DNA of 64,000 bases from CAYWPG01 sp964460035 (GCA_964460035.1 CAYWPG010000001.1:62001-126000), one strand, 5' to 3'; shown: positions 20,818-30,119, counted from the stretch's first letter. Notes: a model not told the origin generated them from the letters alone. Made by a program: numbers and translations.

Positions 20818-21156
20818 ATGAGTACGTTTCCGCCCTGTCCCCAATGCGGCTCCGAATACACCTACGAGGACGGTATTCTGCTGGTGTGCCCCGAGTGCGC
20901 GCACGAGTGGTCGCCGACCGAAGAGGCGGAAGCGGAGGCCGAGCACGTGGTAAAGGATGCCTTCGGCAACGTGCTTCAGGATGGCGATACCGTTACCGTG
21001 ATCAAGGATCTGAAGGTCAAGGGCTCGTCCCAGGTGGTCAAGGTAGGCACCAAGGTGAAGAACATCCGCCTGGTGGAAGGGGACCACGACATCGATTGCA
21101 AGATCGACGGTATTGGCGCGATGCAGCTGAAGTCCGAATTCGTGAAGAAGGCGTAG
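20818..21156 (+). CDS. yjdM: YjdM (PhnA-type) zinc-ribbon protein
   Basis: 112 residues with an N-terminal zinc ribbon (CPQCGSEYTYEDG...CPECAHEW) and the C-terminal PhnA/YjdM SH3-like domain (VVKDAFGNVLQDGDTVTVIK, KGSSQVVKVGTKVKNIRLVE). Often mis-called alkylphosphonate utilisation protein PhnA; its real role is not known. GAGGAGGGA precedes the ATG at 20818 and the product begins exactly at the family start. Confidence 0.95.
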   Translation: MSTFPPCPQCGSEYTYEDGILLVCPECAHEWSPTEEAEAEAEHVVKDAFGNVLQDGDTVTVIKDLKVKGSSQVVKVGTKVKNIRLVEGDHDIDCKIDGIGAMQLKSEFVKKA

Positions 21157-21183
21157 GGCGGCCCTGGCGGGCGCCAAGCGCCA

Positions 21184-21229
21184 GGGGGCTCATGGCGGTG
21201 CGTTCTGGCTCAGACCTGGGCCCCCTTTT
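21184..21229 (+). terminator. Possible terminator after yjdM
   Basis: GGGGGC and GCCCCC pair across a 30-base loop and are followed at once by TTTT. An 8-bp stem at 21162-21186 (CCCTGGCG/CGCCAGGG) is an alternative fold. Confidence 0.4.
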
Positions 21230-21387
21230 CTGTCTCCCATGTGTCGACGCTGCCTGCGGGCATAGCGTCCCGGCCAGGCCGGCTCCGGAAAATATTGGCG
21301 CGTCAATGCACTAATATTCTGATATGGACTGCCGTTGCGGTTCCGGCGGCCGTAGCCTTTGGCGAACCAGACATATCGGGAGCGGCA

Positions 21388-22377
21388 ATGCGCTTTGTCA
21401 GGAATGCGTCTCTGGTGCTCGTACTGTTGGTGGTTGGCGCTGGAGTTTGGCTGTTCTATGAACTGAATAATCGCCCGTCGTTGGAGCCGTACGATGCGCT
21501 GGCGTTGGCGCCGGCGCAGAGGCAGAGCGGCTTGCGTGTGCGCTTCATGGGGGTGTCCACCCTGCTGTTCGAGGATGGCGATACGGCCATTCTCATCGAT
21601 GGTTTTTTCACCAGGTCATCCTTGCTCACCTTGCTCGCCGGCCGCTTGCAGCCCGATGCAGCGCTGATCGCTTCCTCCCTGGAGCGTGTGGGAGCGGAGC
21701 GGATCGCCGCGGTGATTGCCGTTCACTCTCATTACGACCATGTGATGGATTCGCCGGAAGTGGCCAGACGGACCGGCGCGCTGCTGGTGGGATCGGAATC
21801 CACCGCCAATGTGGGTCGCGGCTGGGGACTGCCGGAGGAGCGGATCCGGGTGGTGACCGGCGGCGAGACGATGTCGTTCGGACGCTTTAATGTCACGCTT
21901 TACCGGTCGCGGCATGCGCCCATCGCGACGGCCGACGGCGAGACCATCAATGCGCCGCTGACACCGCCTGCGCGAGCGACGCAGTATCGCGAAGGGGGCA
22001 GTTACTCAGTGCTGATCGAGCACGAGGGCCGGGCGGTGCTGGTGCAGGGCAGCGCAGGCTTTGTAGAAGGCGCGCTGCGGGACGCCAAGGCCGATGTGGT
22101 TTACTTGGGTGTGGGAGGGGCCGGCAGGTTGGGCGAGGAGTATCTCGCCGATTATTGGCGCGAAACGGTCACGGCCACCGGCGCTCGCCGGGTCATCCCT
22201 ATCCACTGGGATGACTTCACACGGCCGCTCAGCCAGCCGTTGGTGCCGTTCCCCTATCTGATCGACGACCTGGACAACACTATGCGTTTCCTGCTTGGGC
22301 GCGGCCGCGAGGAAGGGGTGGAGGTTCGCTGGACGCCGGTGTGGGAAGCGGTCGATCCGTTCGTAGGTCTGGACTAG
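21388..22377 (+). CDS. Membrane-anchored MBL-fold metallo-hydrolase (UlaG-like)
   Basis: About 329 residues starting with one hydrophobic anchor or uncleaved signal (FVRNASLVLVLLVVGAGVWLFY), followed by a metallo-beta-lactamase fold: VSTLLFEDGDTAILIDGFF, the metal motif HSHYDHVMDSP, and a late IPIHWDDF histidine. It most resembles the UlaG/COG2220 type of hydrolase, which act on various phosphoesters or lactones; substrate unknown. The ATG at 21388 has GGGAGCGG before it. An upstream in-frame start (21241) would add 49 residues without family likeness. Confidence 0.82.
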   Translation: MRFVRNASLVLVLLVVGAGVWLFYELNNRPSLEPYDALALAPAQRQSGLRVRFMGVSTLLFEDGDTAILIDGFFTRSSLLTLLAGRLQPDAALIASSLERVGAERIAAVIAVHSHYDHVMDSPEVARRTGALLVGSESTANVGRGWGLPEERIRVVTGGETMSFGRFNVTLYRSRHAPIATADGETINAPLTPPARATQYREGGSYSVLIEHEGRAVLVQGSAGFVEGALRDAKADVVYLGVGGAGRLGEEYLADYWRETVTATGARRVIPIHWDDFTRPLSQPLVPFPYLIDDLDNTMRFLLGRGREEGVEVRWTPVWEAVDPFVGLD

Positions 22378-22490
22378 AACGGTAAGGCGCATAGCACATC
22401 GCTTGGGCAACGATAGGCTTAGCGGCGTTGCGACCCCACTACCGAAGCTAAGACGTCGGTGCATGTACTTGTTACCCAAGAGAGCTAAGG

Positions 22491-23024
22491 ATGGCATCCC
22501 TCGCTACCGCCCAGATCCGGTTTGACCACAGCCACGTATTGACGCTGTTCCGAAGTTACTCGCCTGATTTGGACCCAAGGGTCAAGCAGGCGCTGGTAAA
22601 GAACATAGCGATTGCGCTAGAAGTGCATACGCAGCTGGAGGAAGAGATTTTCTACCCTGCGCTGATTCGCGCCGGTGCGGGCGCGGAGATCTCGGACAAG
22701 TACATTCCCGAGCATGATGAGATGCGTTTGCTTATCAAGGACCTGGATGCGCTGGATCCGGGCGGGGAAAGTTACGACGGCACGGTGAGGCAATTGATGC
22801 GCGAAACGCTGCATCACGTCGCCGATGAGGAAAGCGTTCTGCTCGACCAAGCAGAGCGAGTGCTCGGCCCTCAACTTACGACGATAGGCATGAGGATGAG
22901 CTTGCGCCGCGCGGACCTGCTGCGCGCTCGCGCCGGAGAAGTGGCCAGCAATGCGTTGCAGTTGGCGGGAGTGCCGCTTCTGATGGCAACGCGGACGCTC
23001 AGCCGCGCCATGTTCGGACGCTAA
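22491..23024 (+). CDS. Hemerythrin HHE-domain protein
   Basis: 177 residues. Di-iron ligand pattern can be followed: FDHSHVLTLF, LEVHTQLEEEIFYPAL (H-xxx-E), IPEHDEMRLLI and LHHVADEESVLL (H-xxx-E). HHE proteins bind oxygen, NO or iron and are linked to redox and iron stress. The C-terminal 45 residues (RARAGEVASNALQLAGVPLL) are an added helix. The following DoxX gene is 77 bp away on the same strand, perhaps co-expressed. Confidence 0.9.
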   Translation: MASLATAQIRFDHSHVLTLFRSYSPDLDPRVKQALVKNIAIALEVHTQLEEEIFYPALIRAGAGAEISDKYIPEHDEMRLLIKDLDALDPGGESYDGTVRQLMRETLHHVADEESVLLDQAERVLGPQLTTIGMRMSLRRADLLRARAGEVASNALQLAGVPLLMATRTLSRAMFGR

Positions 23025-23101
23025 TGGCGCGGCTGCCGGCAGCCAGCGCAAGCAGCTGCCAGACTCTCGGGAACAACCATCCAAGAAGTTGAGGAGGGCG
23101 C

Positions 23102-23497
23102 ATGAATCCGGCCATCGCGGACGACATCGGCAAGCTGATCTTGCGGCTCACGCTTGGCATTCTGCTGCTGTTTCACGGCATTCCAAAACTCTTTGGCGGG
23201 GTAGGCGGGATCGCGGGCATGCTCGAGGGGGTTGGGCTGCCTAGCGTGTTCGCTTACGGCGTGCTCGTCGGCGAGGTGTTGGGACCGATTCTGGTGTTGA
23301 TCGGCTGGTATGCGCGCGTGGGCGCTGGGCTGATTGCGATCAATATGCTGGTCGCGCTGGCTTTGGTGCACAGCCACGAGTTATTCCAGCTTTCCGAGAA
23401 CGGCGCCTTGCAACTGGAGCTGCAGTACTTCTTTCTGTTCGTCTCTGTCGCGCTGGCCTTTGCCGGACCGGGGCGGTTCAGCGTCAACCGTACCTGA
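23102..23497 (+). CDS. DoxX-family membrane protein
   Basis: 131 residues with four transmembrane helices. Family marks: LGILLLFHGIPKLFGGVGG near the start, VGEVLGPILVLIGWYARVGA in the middle. DoxX-like proteins are small inner-membrane proteins linked to redox and thiol stress. GAGGAGGGCGC precedes the ATG. Same direction as the hemerythrin-like gene upstream, which also suggests a redox setting. Confidence 0.92.
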   Translation: MNPAIADDIGKLILRLTLGILLLFHGIPKLFGGVGGIAGMLEGVGLPSVFAYGVLVGEVLGPILVLIGWYARVGAGLIAINMLVALALVHSHELFQLSENGALQLELQYFFLFVSVALAFAGPGRFSVNRT

Positions 23498-24192
23498 GAG
23501 CGACTCCGGGCCGCGAATCTGCGGGCCGCTTCGGCACCACCCCGGCTCACTCGGCGATCGCTCCGCGCGGACATGCGATGAGCGATCCTCTTACAGCGAT
23601 TTCCGACTTTGCCCGATAGCGAAGCAAAGGGCCGGCGTTATGCTGGTATCAAGGGCGGAAGCCCGAGAGGGAAGCCGATAACGGTCACAGCCATCAGGGC
23701 GTGACCGGGTCGCAGGGAAGGATCCGCTATGCTCCGCCGCCTGACCCTGACTGCAAGACGACGGCAACGCTGCCCGCGCTGTGGTGTACCCTTGCTGCAG
23801 TGGCTGGCCAGGGGCGCGACGTGGTGCAACCGCTGCGGTTACGAGCGGGAAGAAGATCCTGCCTGCGTACGCGTTTCTACGGCGTTCTTGCAGCACGCGA
23901 CGCGCTCCATTGACAACGGAGCGGGCCACTGGGACGGGCGGCTGCGCCACCATCGCCCGCGGCGTCACGCCACCGCGCCTAGGATCAGCTCGCGCAGCGC
24001 TCGCGGCGCCTTACGGCCAGCGGTGCCGAGGGTCGTGTTGGCCGCTTCTGTGGGCAGTTGCAGAAGAAGGGATTAGGGCAAGGCAGGTGAGCAGGCCTCC
24101 TGCTCCCCTGTCCGTAATCCGTACCGCAGCGGCGCAAGGATCACGCCTTATCGATACGGCGACAAGGGGCGGAGGTCTGTCTCGCAGATTCA
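23498..24192. other. 695-bp stretch with one doubtful zinc-ribbon frame
   Basis: Only the short reading frame at 23729 shows any protein character; the remainder has no recognisable feature. Confidence 0.4.
23729..24076 (+). CDS. Doubtful small zinc-ribbon protein
   Basis: A 115-codon frame whose first 45 residues contain a clean four-cysteine ribbon (CPRCGVPLLQW...WCNRCGYEREED). GGGAAGG lies before the ATG. After about residue 60 the sequence becomes arginine-rich and lacks protein-like character, so the true gene may be shorter, decayed or frameshifted. No neighbour gives a role. Treat as tentative. Confidence 0.3.
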   Translation: MLRRLTLTARRRQRCPRCGVPLLQWLARGATWCNRCGYEREEDPACVRVSTAFLQHATRSIDNGAGHWDGRLRHHRPRRHATAPRISSRSARGALRPAVPRVVLAASVGSCRRRD

Positions 24193-25119
24193 TCAGCCAG
24201 CGGCTTCCTGCATCATGGCATACGGAGCATCCGCCTTGTTGTTGCCGTCGGTCCAGTGACAGCAGGGGCCTACTCGTGGAACGTTATGCTGTCTGAGCGC
24301 GCTGTCTATCTGCGAGAGCACCGAGTCGCGGCAGTCGCTGTCCTGCGAAAAGTTCGATACCCAATAGCGCACGGCATAGACGATGCCATGCGGCTTGAAG
24401 GCGATGGCACGCGCATCCGGGGCCGGGCTGGTATCCACCAGGGGCGAGCTGGCGGCTGCCTCGGCCAGTATTCGCTTGGCCTGATCCACCGGCATGAGGT
24501 GAGGCAGCACGACCTGCACCTGTGCGCGATAGCGACGTTGCGGCGCGCTGTAGTTCGTTACTTTTTGGCGCGCGATCTGACTGTTCGGCAAGATCCAGTA
24601 GGTGCTGTCCGTCGTCTGCAGACGGGTCGTGCGCCAGCCGATCTCGACGATTCTTCCTTCGACCACGCCGTCGATGCTGACCCAGTCGCCGATCCGGTAC
24701 GGCCCCTCCAGCCCGAGCGCTACGCCCGACAACGCATCGGCCACTATGTTGCGAATGGCAAAGCCGAGCACCGCCAGCACCAAGCCCGAGCTGGCTACGG
24801 CGCCGCTGACCGAGTAACCGAGAATGAGCATCAGCGTCGCGATGAGCGCAGCGATGAACAGCGCAGCCGAGATCATCTCGGGCAGCAGTCTTGGCACGGG
24901 CTGCCGCTTCGTGGAGGCGCGCTCCAGCGCGACGCCGATCACGCGGGCAAGGAACCACGCGCTGGCAAAGTAGGTGAGACTTCCTGTTGCCAGGCGCGCG
25001 AGCTCGCTGCTGGGGCCTTGCAGCAGCAGGTCTTGGCCGAAATGCAGAAGGACACCTAGCAGGGTTAAGCCAGCGGGCCAAACCAATCGTGCCACTATTT
25101 GCTTTAACTTTATTGCCAT
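24193..25119 (-). CDS. MscS-family mechanosensitive channel
   Basis: 308 residues with three to four N-terminal helices and the MscS core: pore helix region SSGLVLAVLGFAIRNIVADALSG, then the beta domain ALGLEGPYRIGDWVSIDGVVEGRI, RTTRLQTTDSTYWILPNSQIA and YRAQVQVVLPH. It opens under membrane tension to release solutes on osmotic downshock. The ATG at 25119 with ACGGAG before it fits the family start better than a further upstream codon. The last residues (from about 290) are a short, unconserved tail. Confidence 0.92.
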   Translation of the reverse strand: MAIKLKQIVARLVWPAGLTLLGVLLHFGQDLLLQGPSSELARLATGSLTYFASAWFLARVIGVALERASTKRQPVPRLLPEMISAALFIAALIATLMLILGYSVSGAVASSGLVLAVLGFAIRNIVADALSGVALGLEGPYRIGDWVSIDGVVEGRIVEIGWRTTRLQTTDSTYWILPNSQIARQKVTNYSAPQRRYRAQVQVVLPHLMPVDQAKRILAEAAASSPLVDTSPAPDARAIAFKPHGIVYAVRYWVSNFSQDSDCRDSVLSQIDSALRQHNVPRVGPCCHWTDGNNKADAPYAMMQEAAG

Positions 25120-25886
25120 ACTCCGTTTCACCAACCATTGCACGGGCACTTTGCAGTGCCGTTGATTAACAGTGGCTGCTATTGAGCAAGTCACGCTTGC
25201 TTGCTCAACGGAGCGCCCCGCGGGGCGGCGAGCTGACAAAGTCCAGGAAGGACTTTTACAGCGTCCTGCTAATCCCATCGGCTTCTGCCGAAGGCAGATG
25301 GGCTACTGGCCGGTTCTCGCCTCTCGTATCTGCGTCAGGAATGTGCGCAGCTTTCGGGAGCTAAGGCGGCTCGCCGGCGGGCGGTTGACACCCATCGCGC
25401 TTACCGCGCTCAGCCCCTGGTCTGCACCAGCTTCGGCGCAGGCGTGAACAGACGGAGAACAGGCCCAGATCTTTCCGGCCTTTTCTTTGCTTCTCGCTCG
25501 AACCGCAAGTTGCGATCCTAAGAGCAGAGATTACACGAACTGCGGGTTTTCTATAGCAAAAACCGAGCGTCGATTGCAGGGCCAGAGCGCCTTGCGCACA
25601 GCTATGCGGGCCGTGTTACGAGAAACGGCCGCCACGGGTACTTCGACCATGGAAAGCGGGGGCTTCGCCGGGCCGCGGGAATGCTGCCCTGTCTTATCCC
25701 GGCATGGGATGCACGCGCTTTGTCGTCGGCTTGGGGAATGTGCGCAGCCTGCAGGTGCCCGTTAAGGTATTCAAGCAGCCACCTTGATTCGAGCGATGTA
25801 AGTTATTATATAGATTAGAAAAAATTAGTCCACCGAGGCTGTGCTAGGGACGGTTCGCCGCTTTCGTGGACGACCTGTCGGCGCCT
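25120..25886. other. 767-bp gap, no gene seen
   Basis: Divided between MscS and DUF1622 genes, both on the minus strand. No coding frame stands out. An AT-rich tract at about 25790-25830 (TAAGTTATTATATAGATTAG) is the only notable composition change. Confidence 0.45.
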
Positions 25887-26237
25887 TCAGGTATCGGTTT
25901 CCGGCGGTCGCTGCCACGGCCACCTGCCGTCCAGCTCTACCTGCAGTGCCATGCTCAGAAAGGTTCGGATTAGCACGATCAGGCCTAATACCAGTACTCC
26001 TTGGAGCGTGGGGCCGATGGCAACCGTTTTGACGATATCGGCGGCGACCAGCAATTCGAGTCCAAGCAGAATGGCGCGCCCCAGGTCTTGTCGGAAACGG
26101 CGGTACGAGGCGCCGGCTCCGGCAATATCCTTGGCGAAACGCAGCGCCGCGAATAGCAGCCCGAGCACGATGGCCAGAACTCCAACAGCGTCGATGATCG
26201 AACCGACGATTTCCACGGCATTGGTGAATGCCTGCAT
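25887..26237 (-). CDS. DUF1622 membrane protein
   Basis: 116 residues with three hydrophobic segments. The pattern VEIVGSIIDAVGVLAIVLG, FRQDLGRAILLGLELLVAADIVKTV and VLVLGLIVLIRTFLSMALQVE is the DUF1622 signature. Function of the family is unknown; some annotate it as YqhA-like. AAGGAGG lies ten bases before the ATG at 26237, while the frame itself continues far upstream on the other strand of the nat gene, which is chance. Confidence 0.9.
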   Translation of the reverse strand: MQAFTNAVEIVGSIIDAVGVLAIVLGLLFAALRFAKDIAGAGASYRRFRQDLGRAILLGLELLVAADIVKTVAIGPTLQGVLVLGLIVLIRTFLSMALQVELDGRWPWQRPPETDT

Positions 26238-26483
26238 GGCACCTCCTTGTGCTCCATTTATCGGTGTTGGCCTGCAAGAATGAAGGGCGCCAGTATGGTC
26301 AGTAAAGGTGGGCGCTATAGCACGGAACAGGGCAAGACACCCAAGGCTCGGGGACCATGCGGAGAATGCGGCGGCAGCAGAGCCGTCGATTGGCTTCTCA
26401 TCGGGCTGCGGACCGTTCAGACTGTTCTCCTTCGGCCGAGCATGCTCGACGGCAACGGTCGGATTAGGCAGGAGAGGTAGAAC

Positions 26484-27320
26484 ATGCGCGTCGATCTTGA
26501 CGCCTACTTCGGGCGCATCGGCTTCGATGGGGCGCGTGCGGCCACGTTTGAGACCCTTAGAGAGGTGCACCGGCTGCACCCGCAGAGCATTCCGTTCGAG
26601 AATCTGGATCCGTTTCTGGGGCGGCCGGTGCGACTGGAGCTGGATGCGCTGGAGGAGAAACTCGTCCGCGGCCGCTACTGCTTCGAGCAAAACCTGCTGC
26701 TGATGCATGTGCTGCGCGCGCTGGGCTTTAGCGTGAGCGGTCTTGCCGCGCGCGTGCTCTGGAACCGGCCGGAGGATGCCGTTACGCCGCGTAGTCATAT
26801 GTTGCTGTGCGTGCAGGTTGCCGGGCGGACGTACTTGGCCGACGTTGGGTTCGGCGGGCTGACATTGACGGCGCCGTTGCGGTTCGAGACCGGAACGATA
26901 CAGGAAACGCCTCACGAGCGGTTCCGGCTGCGGGAAAGTGGAGGCTATTTCCGCCTCGAGGCGGAAGTCGGCGGGACCTGGCGAGCAGTGTACCGCTTCG
27001 ACCTGTCCGAACAGCTTGAGGTGGACTACGCCGTTACTAATTATTTTCTGTCCACCAATCCGACCTCTCACTTCGTGACAGAGCTGGTTGCCGCGCGTGC
27101 GTTGCCGGACCGTCGGCTGGCGCTGTTCAACGATCGTCTGACTATCTACCGCCGCGGCGCCGCTGCGGAGCAGGGCACGTTCGACACTGCCGCGGCGCTG
27201 CACAAGGTGTTGCATGACGCGTTCGGGATCGTTGAGCCGAATACGGCCCTGTTCGAGGCAACCGTCCGAGAGAAGACTACGCTGGACCGGGAACGGCTTG
27301 CCGCTCGGGACCGGGACTGA
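26484..27320 (+). CDS. nat: Arylamine N-acetyltransferase
   Basis: 278 residues with all three catalytic residues visible: Cys66 in RGRYCFEQN (family RGGxCxExN), His105 in PRSHMLL and Asp120 in YLADVGFGG. IPFENLDPFLG at 36-46 is also a family mark. The enzyme moves an acetyl group from acetyl-CoA to arylamines or hydrazines and often inactivates such drugs; physiological substrate unknown. AGGAGAGG precedes the start. Confidence 0.95.
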   Translation: MRVDLDAYFGRIGFDGARAATFETLREVHRLHPQSIPFENLDPFLGRPVRLELDALEEKLVRGRYCFEQNLLLMHVLRALGFSVSGLAARVLWNRPEDAVTPRSHMLLCVQVAGRTYLADVGFGGLTLTAPLRFETGTIQETPHERFRLRESGGYFRLEAEVGGTWRAVYRFDLSEQLEVDYAVTNYFLSTNPTSHFVTELVAARALPDRRLALFNDRLTIYRRGAAAEQGTFDTAAALHKVLHDAFGIVEPNTALFEATVREKTTLDRERLAARDRD

Positions 27321-27501
27321 GGAGCGGCGCGATCTCAGTGGCGGCGCTGGCTCCGAGGTCAAGCGACAGTGCGTTGGTGGCTTGGAAAACCACTCCGGTC
27401 ATTGCTCGGAATGACGGCAGTGTTGAGCTTGTGCAGGGTGGATCGGTTGGGCGGCCGGTTGGCAACCGGGTCTGAGACTGTTGGCACGGCGCCTACCAGG
27501 A

Positions 27502-28332
27502 CTATCGCTGGGGCGAGACTTTCGTGTCACTGCTGTGTTGGCGGATGACAGTTTCGAGACAGGCAACGAATGCTTCCGTTTGGCGTCTGTGCCGACTCCA
27601 GTCCACCCGGCGTTCGCCGCGGTATTCGGCTGCGGCTAGATGCAGTATCGCACGGAACTGTGGCGGCAACCGCTGCGCGACGCGCTGGGCCGCGACGTCC
27701 TTCGGAAGGATCTGGCCTGACGCGAGTGTTTCCCACATCCGTGCCAGGGTGAGAATGACGTTACGCTCGTCTCCCGCCAAGCCACTGATCAGCCCCGGAA
27801 GAGAGTCCAGCATGCTGCGCGCGATGTCTTTAGCTAGGGCCGGATCCAGCAGTTGTTGTGGCGGTGGCCCGTATAGAACGATGTTGCGGACCAGTACGCT
27901 ATGCAACAGGATCGTGAGATCCGGGTCGGGCGCTGCACTCGCTATCTGCCAGCTGGAAAGCGCGTCCCGCAACCATTCGCCGAACTGGAAGTCGCGCATT
28001 GGGGGGTAGCGCCACGGCACTACGTCGCCGAGCACGACCACCGTAACCTCCAGTGGCCGCTTCCCTGATGGATTGCCTGGGGTTCCCGACATTTCCAATA
28101 ACGATGCTGTTAATTGGCGCCGCGCCTCTCCGGCGGTAGAGGCAGCGACGATCAGCAGTATGTCCACGTCGCTGTGGGGGTGGAGGCCGCCGAGCACCGC
28201 GGAGCCGTAGGCATACGCAGCGATGAGATTGTCGCCCAGAACAGAGCGGGCGAGGGTTAGCACTTGGCGGAACTCTGGCGGAAGGTCTTGGACACTCGTC
28301 GCTTCGCGAAACTTGGTTAGCTGTTCGTTCAC
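27502..28332 (-). CDS. aadA: AadA-like aminoglycoside nucleotidyltransferase
   Basis: 276 residues with the ANT(3'')/ANT(9) pattern in order: YGSAVLGGLHPHSDVDILLIV (nucleotidyl transfer GS...DxD), LLEMSGTPGNPSGKRPLEVTVVV, VPWRYPPMRDFQFGEWLR, LAGDERNVILTLARMW and the SGQILPKDVAA stretch. These are the exact conserved blocks of AadA enzymes, which adenylylate streptomycin or spectinomycin. It is slightly longer than the 262-residue plasmid AadA and has no integron or cassette recombination site next to it, so it looks like a chromosomal relative rather than a recent cassette. Activity unproven. Confidence 0.85.
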   Translation of the reverse strand: MNEQLTKFREATSVQDLPPEFRQVLTLARSVLGDNLIAAYAYGSAVLGGLHPHSDVDILLIVAASTAGEARRQLTASLLEMSGTPGNPSGKRPLEVTVVVLGDVVPWRYPPMRDFQFGEWLRDALSSWQIASAAPDPDLTILLHSVLVRNIVLYGPPPQQLLDPALAKDIARSMLDSLPGLISGLAGDERNVILTLARMWETLASGQILPKDVAAQRVAQRLPPQFRAILHLAAAEYRGERRVDWSRHRRQTEAFVACLETVIRQHSSDTKVSPQR

Positions 28333-28662
28333 GGTTGTCCTGCCTAAGCGCTAAGCGTGCGGCGATACCACGTTGAGCAGGGGGCCATGGGGCCTTCGAT
28401 GGTGCAGATCGCCATCGGCGGAGCCAAGGGCTGCGCAGGCATGGAATATTGGGACGGCGTGGCGGTAATACGCAAGGTCGGTGCAGGAGTGAAAGCGGGG
28501 TCCATGCCCGTGCCGTTGGTTCGGATGCAGATCAGGACTGTCGGCGCGTTTCCCAAACAAAGCTGCCGTACCCGGTTGGGTGCGGCAGCTTTGCGATTGG
28601 TACCGAAGCGGACCGTGTGAGGCGAAGTGGCGGCCCGGTTCGGCTGGCGATGCCCTGTCCGC
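28333..28662. other. 330-bp gap with a terminator
   Basis: The stretch contains the hairpin at 28559-28592. Short open frames on both strands lack family likeness. Confidence 0.4.
28559..28592 (-). terminator. Terminator of the PETase-like hydrolase gene
   Basis: Stem of 15 bp with one mismatch (AAAGCTGCCGTACCC / GGGTGCGGCAGCTTT), four-base loop, followed on the minus strand by GTTTGG. It lies 70 bp beyond the hydrolase stop. Confidence 0.65.
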
Positions 28663-29529
28663 TTAGGGCGAGGTGGCCATTGCTGCGGCGTTGCGGCGCA
28701 CGTCGCTGATGTCGCGGTGGCTGGTGGTGACCGTGTAGGATGTGGTCGGCCCCCAGAACGCGCGACGGAACTCCTGCGCGATGCTCGGATCGTTGCTCAG
28801 CTGGGCGATGTTGGCCATGCGGAAGACAGTGCCGATATTGCCCCCGCGACCGAGGGTGGGCGCAAAGTGCCCTTCGCCGGAGGTCTCCACCTGCGTGAGA
28901 ATGGTCGAGGCATTCTGCACGTTACCGCGGTTGCCGCTGGCCGGCGCGAGCGTGTCTCTCGAACTCCACAGCGCGATCACCTCCACGTGCGAGGCCAGCG
29001 GACGGTAAATACTGGTGGTGAACCGCGTGTCCGCCTGGACGGAGATCACGCAGTTGGCGCCGATGCGGTTGGCCGCGTTGAACGAGCCGCCTCCGCCCTG
29101 GGAGTGGCCGGCAGTGCAGACCCTGTTGCCCAGGATGTTGCCGTAGCGGGCGCGCAGGCTGTTGTAGGCATCTTCCATGTCCGCGCCGGTGCCGGAGTTG
29201 GCGGTGTTGGCCGCCGCCACCGCGATACAGTGCGAGGCCACCGAGGTCAGCAAGGTGGAGTAAGTGGTAGAGGTGCCGCCGGTACCGTTGCCCCAGACCA
29301 GCACGTTGAAGCGGGCATTGGGGTTGGAGCGGTCGCGCGGGATGTAGAACGTGGAGCCGACGCCCGAGACGCGATCCACGGTGCAGCGGCCATCGCCGGA
29401 GGCCAGCTCGTAGAGTCCGGCGAAGCCGTCGGCGGGGGAGGGGTTGCTGGCCCAGGCGTTGGAGGCCATGAGCAGGCTGGCAGCGAGTACTGCATTTCCG
29501 GTTGCTAAGCGCTTGATCTTCTTATTCAC
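28663..29529 (-). CDS. Exported PETase/cutinase-like serine hydrolase
   Basis: 288 residues. Signal peptide ends about residue 27 (LAASLLMASNAWA), mature start SNPSPADGF. An alpha/beta-hydrolase core follows with the catalytic serine in GHSQGGGGS (Ser143), Asp192 in SSRDTLAP and His221 in GEGHFAP. The nucleophile elbow with four glycines, the Asp-x-x-x-Pro and the downstream His match the polyester hydrolase (PETase/cutinase) pattern, where the elbow is GWSMGGGGS. Cysteines 49, 101, 138 and 160 could form disulfides. Probable secreted esterase; polymer or ester substrate unknown. Confidence 0.75.
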   Translation of the reverse strand: MNKKIKRLATGNAVLAASLLMASNAWASNPSPADGFAGLYELASGDGRCTVDRVSGVGSTFYIPRDRSNPNARFNVLVWGNGTGGTSTTYSTLLTSVASHCIAVAAANTANSGTGADMEDAYNSLRARYGNILGNRVCTAGHSQGGGGSFNAANRIGANCVISVQADTRFTTSIYRPLASHVEVIALWSSRDTLAPASGNRGNVQNASTILTQVETSGEGHFAPTLGRGGNIGTVFRMANIAQLSNDPSIAQEFRRAFWGPTTSYTVTTSHRDISDVRRNAAAMATSP

Positions 29530-30115
29530 GACGTTCTCTCCTTGATTGTCTTACTTGTTGTTAGCGGTGACGTTGCATCACCGAGAGCTAAGTCCCCGGC
29601 AAGACCTTACTGAACCGCCTCTCCCGGCCGGGGGCGGAGCAGACTGCCTGGTGTTTCCAGCAGCTCTCCTCCTCGTCGCCAGATGGCTCGATCGAGTATC
29701 TCGCGGGTGAGGTTCGGGGGAGCGTAGCATGAGACAAATCGACTTTCTATATCAAAAAGGATGCTTTAATGACATCTGTATTTTCTGAGATTAAAAAAAC
29801 CAAAAAGGCTCGTTGAGATTGGCCGGATTCGACTCCCCAGAAGGAACGCGGAGACCGAGATCGGAGCTATTTCCTTCGGGTTTCCCCTGCGTCGATGCTG
29901 TGCGTTGTTCCGATAAGGCGTGCGGCGTTAACTATCCAGGTCGGCCTGCGCGGTGGCCGGGCATGCCTGGCGGCGTGCTGTCGATGCTGGTCTGTAGAAG
30001 TAGAAGAAGGGGTGCGGCAGCGCGAATTCAACCCGCCGTGGGTGCTCGCGAGCGGGGGTGGTGCGCCGCCACCGGCGTTCCGGTGGCAGCGAAACGGACG
30101 TTTAGAAACGGACGT
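29530..30115. other. 586-bp gap with AT-rich promoter area
   Basis: No gene. The part at 29730-29812 is AT-rich and must hold the hydrolase promoter. The far end contains a hairpin (30068-30087) and a tandem repeat (30092-30119) reported separately. Confidence 0.45.
30068..30087 (-). terminator. Possible terminator of the siderophore operon
   Basis: GCCACCGG and CCGGTGGC with a CGTT loop, 29 bp beyond the ATPase stop. No T tract follows. Confidence 0.4.
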
Positions 30116-30119
30116 TTAG
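30092..30119. repeat. Tandem 14-bp direct repeat at the ATPase stop codon
   Basis: Two exact back-to-back copies of AAACGGACGTTTAG (30092-30105, 30106-30119). The right copy contains the stop codon of the ATPase gene, so the left copy is probably a recent duplication that does not change the protein. Confidence 0.8.

Noticed and set aside
26238..27362. N-terminal extension of the DUF1622 frame across the nat gene
   Set aside because: The frame is open by chance; DUF1622 starts at 26237 with an RBS and the extension is antisense to nat.
27502..28332. Integron cassette carrying the AadA-like gene
   Set aside because: No attC-like inverted repeats or integrase in the surroundings; neighbours are ordinary chromosomal genes.
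28344..28556. Short minus-strand frame rich in Pro, Thr and Cys with slight PAAR-like look
   Set aside because: Too short, lacks the PAAR motif pattern and no neighbouring secretion genes.
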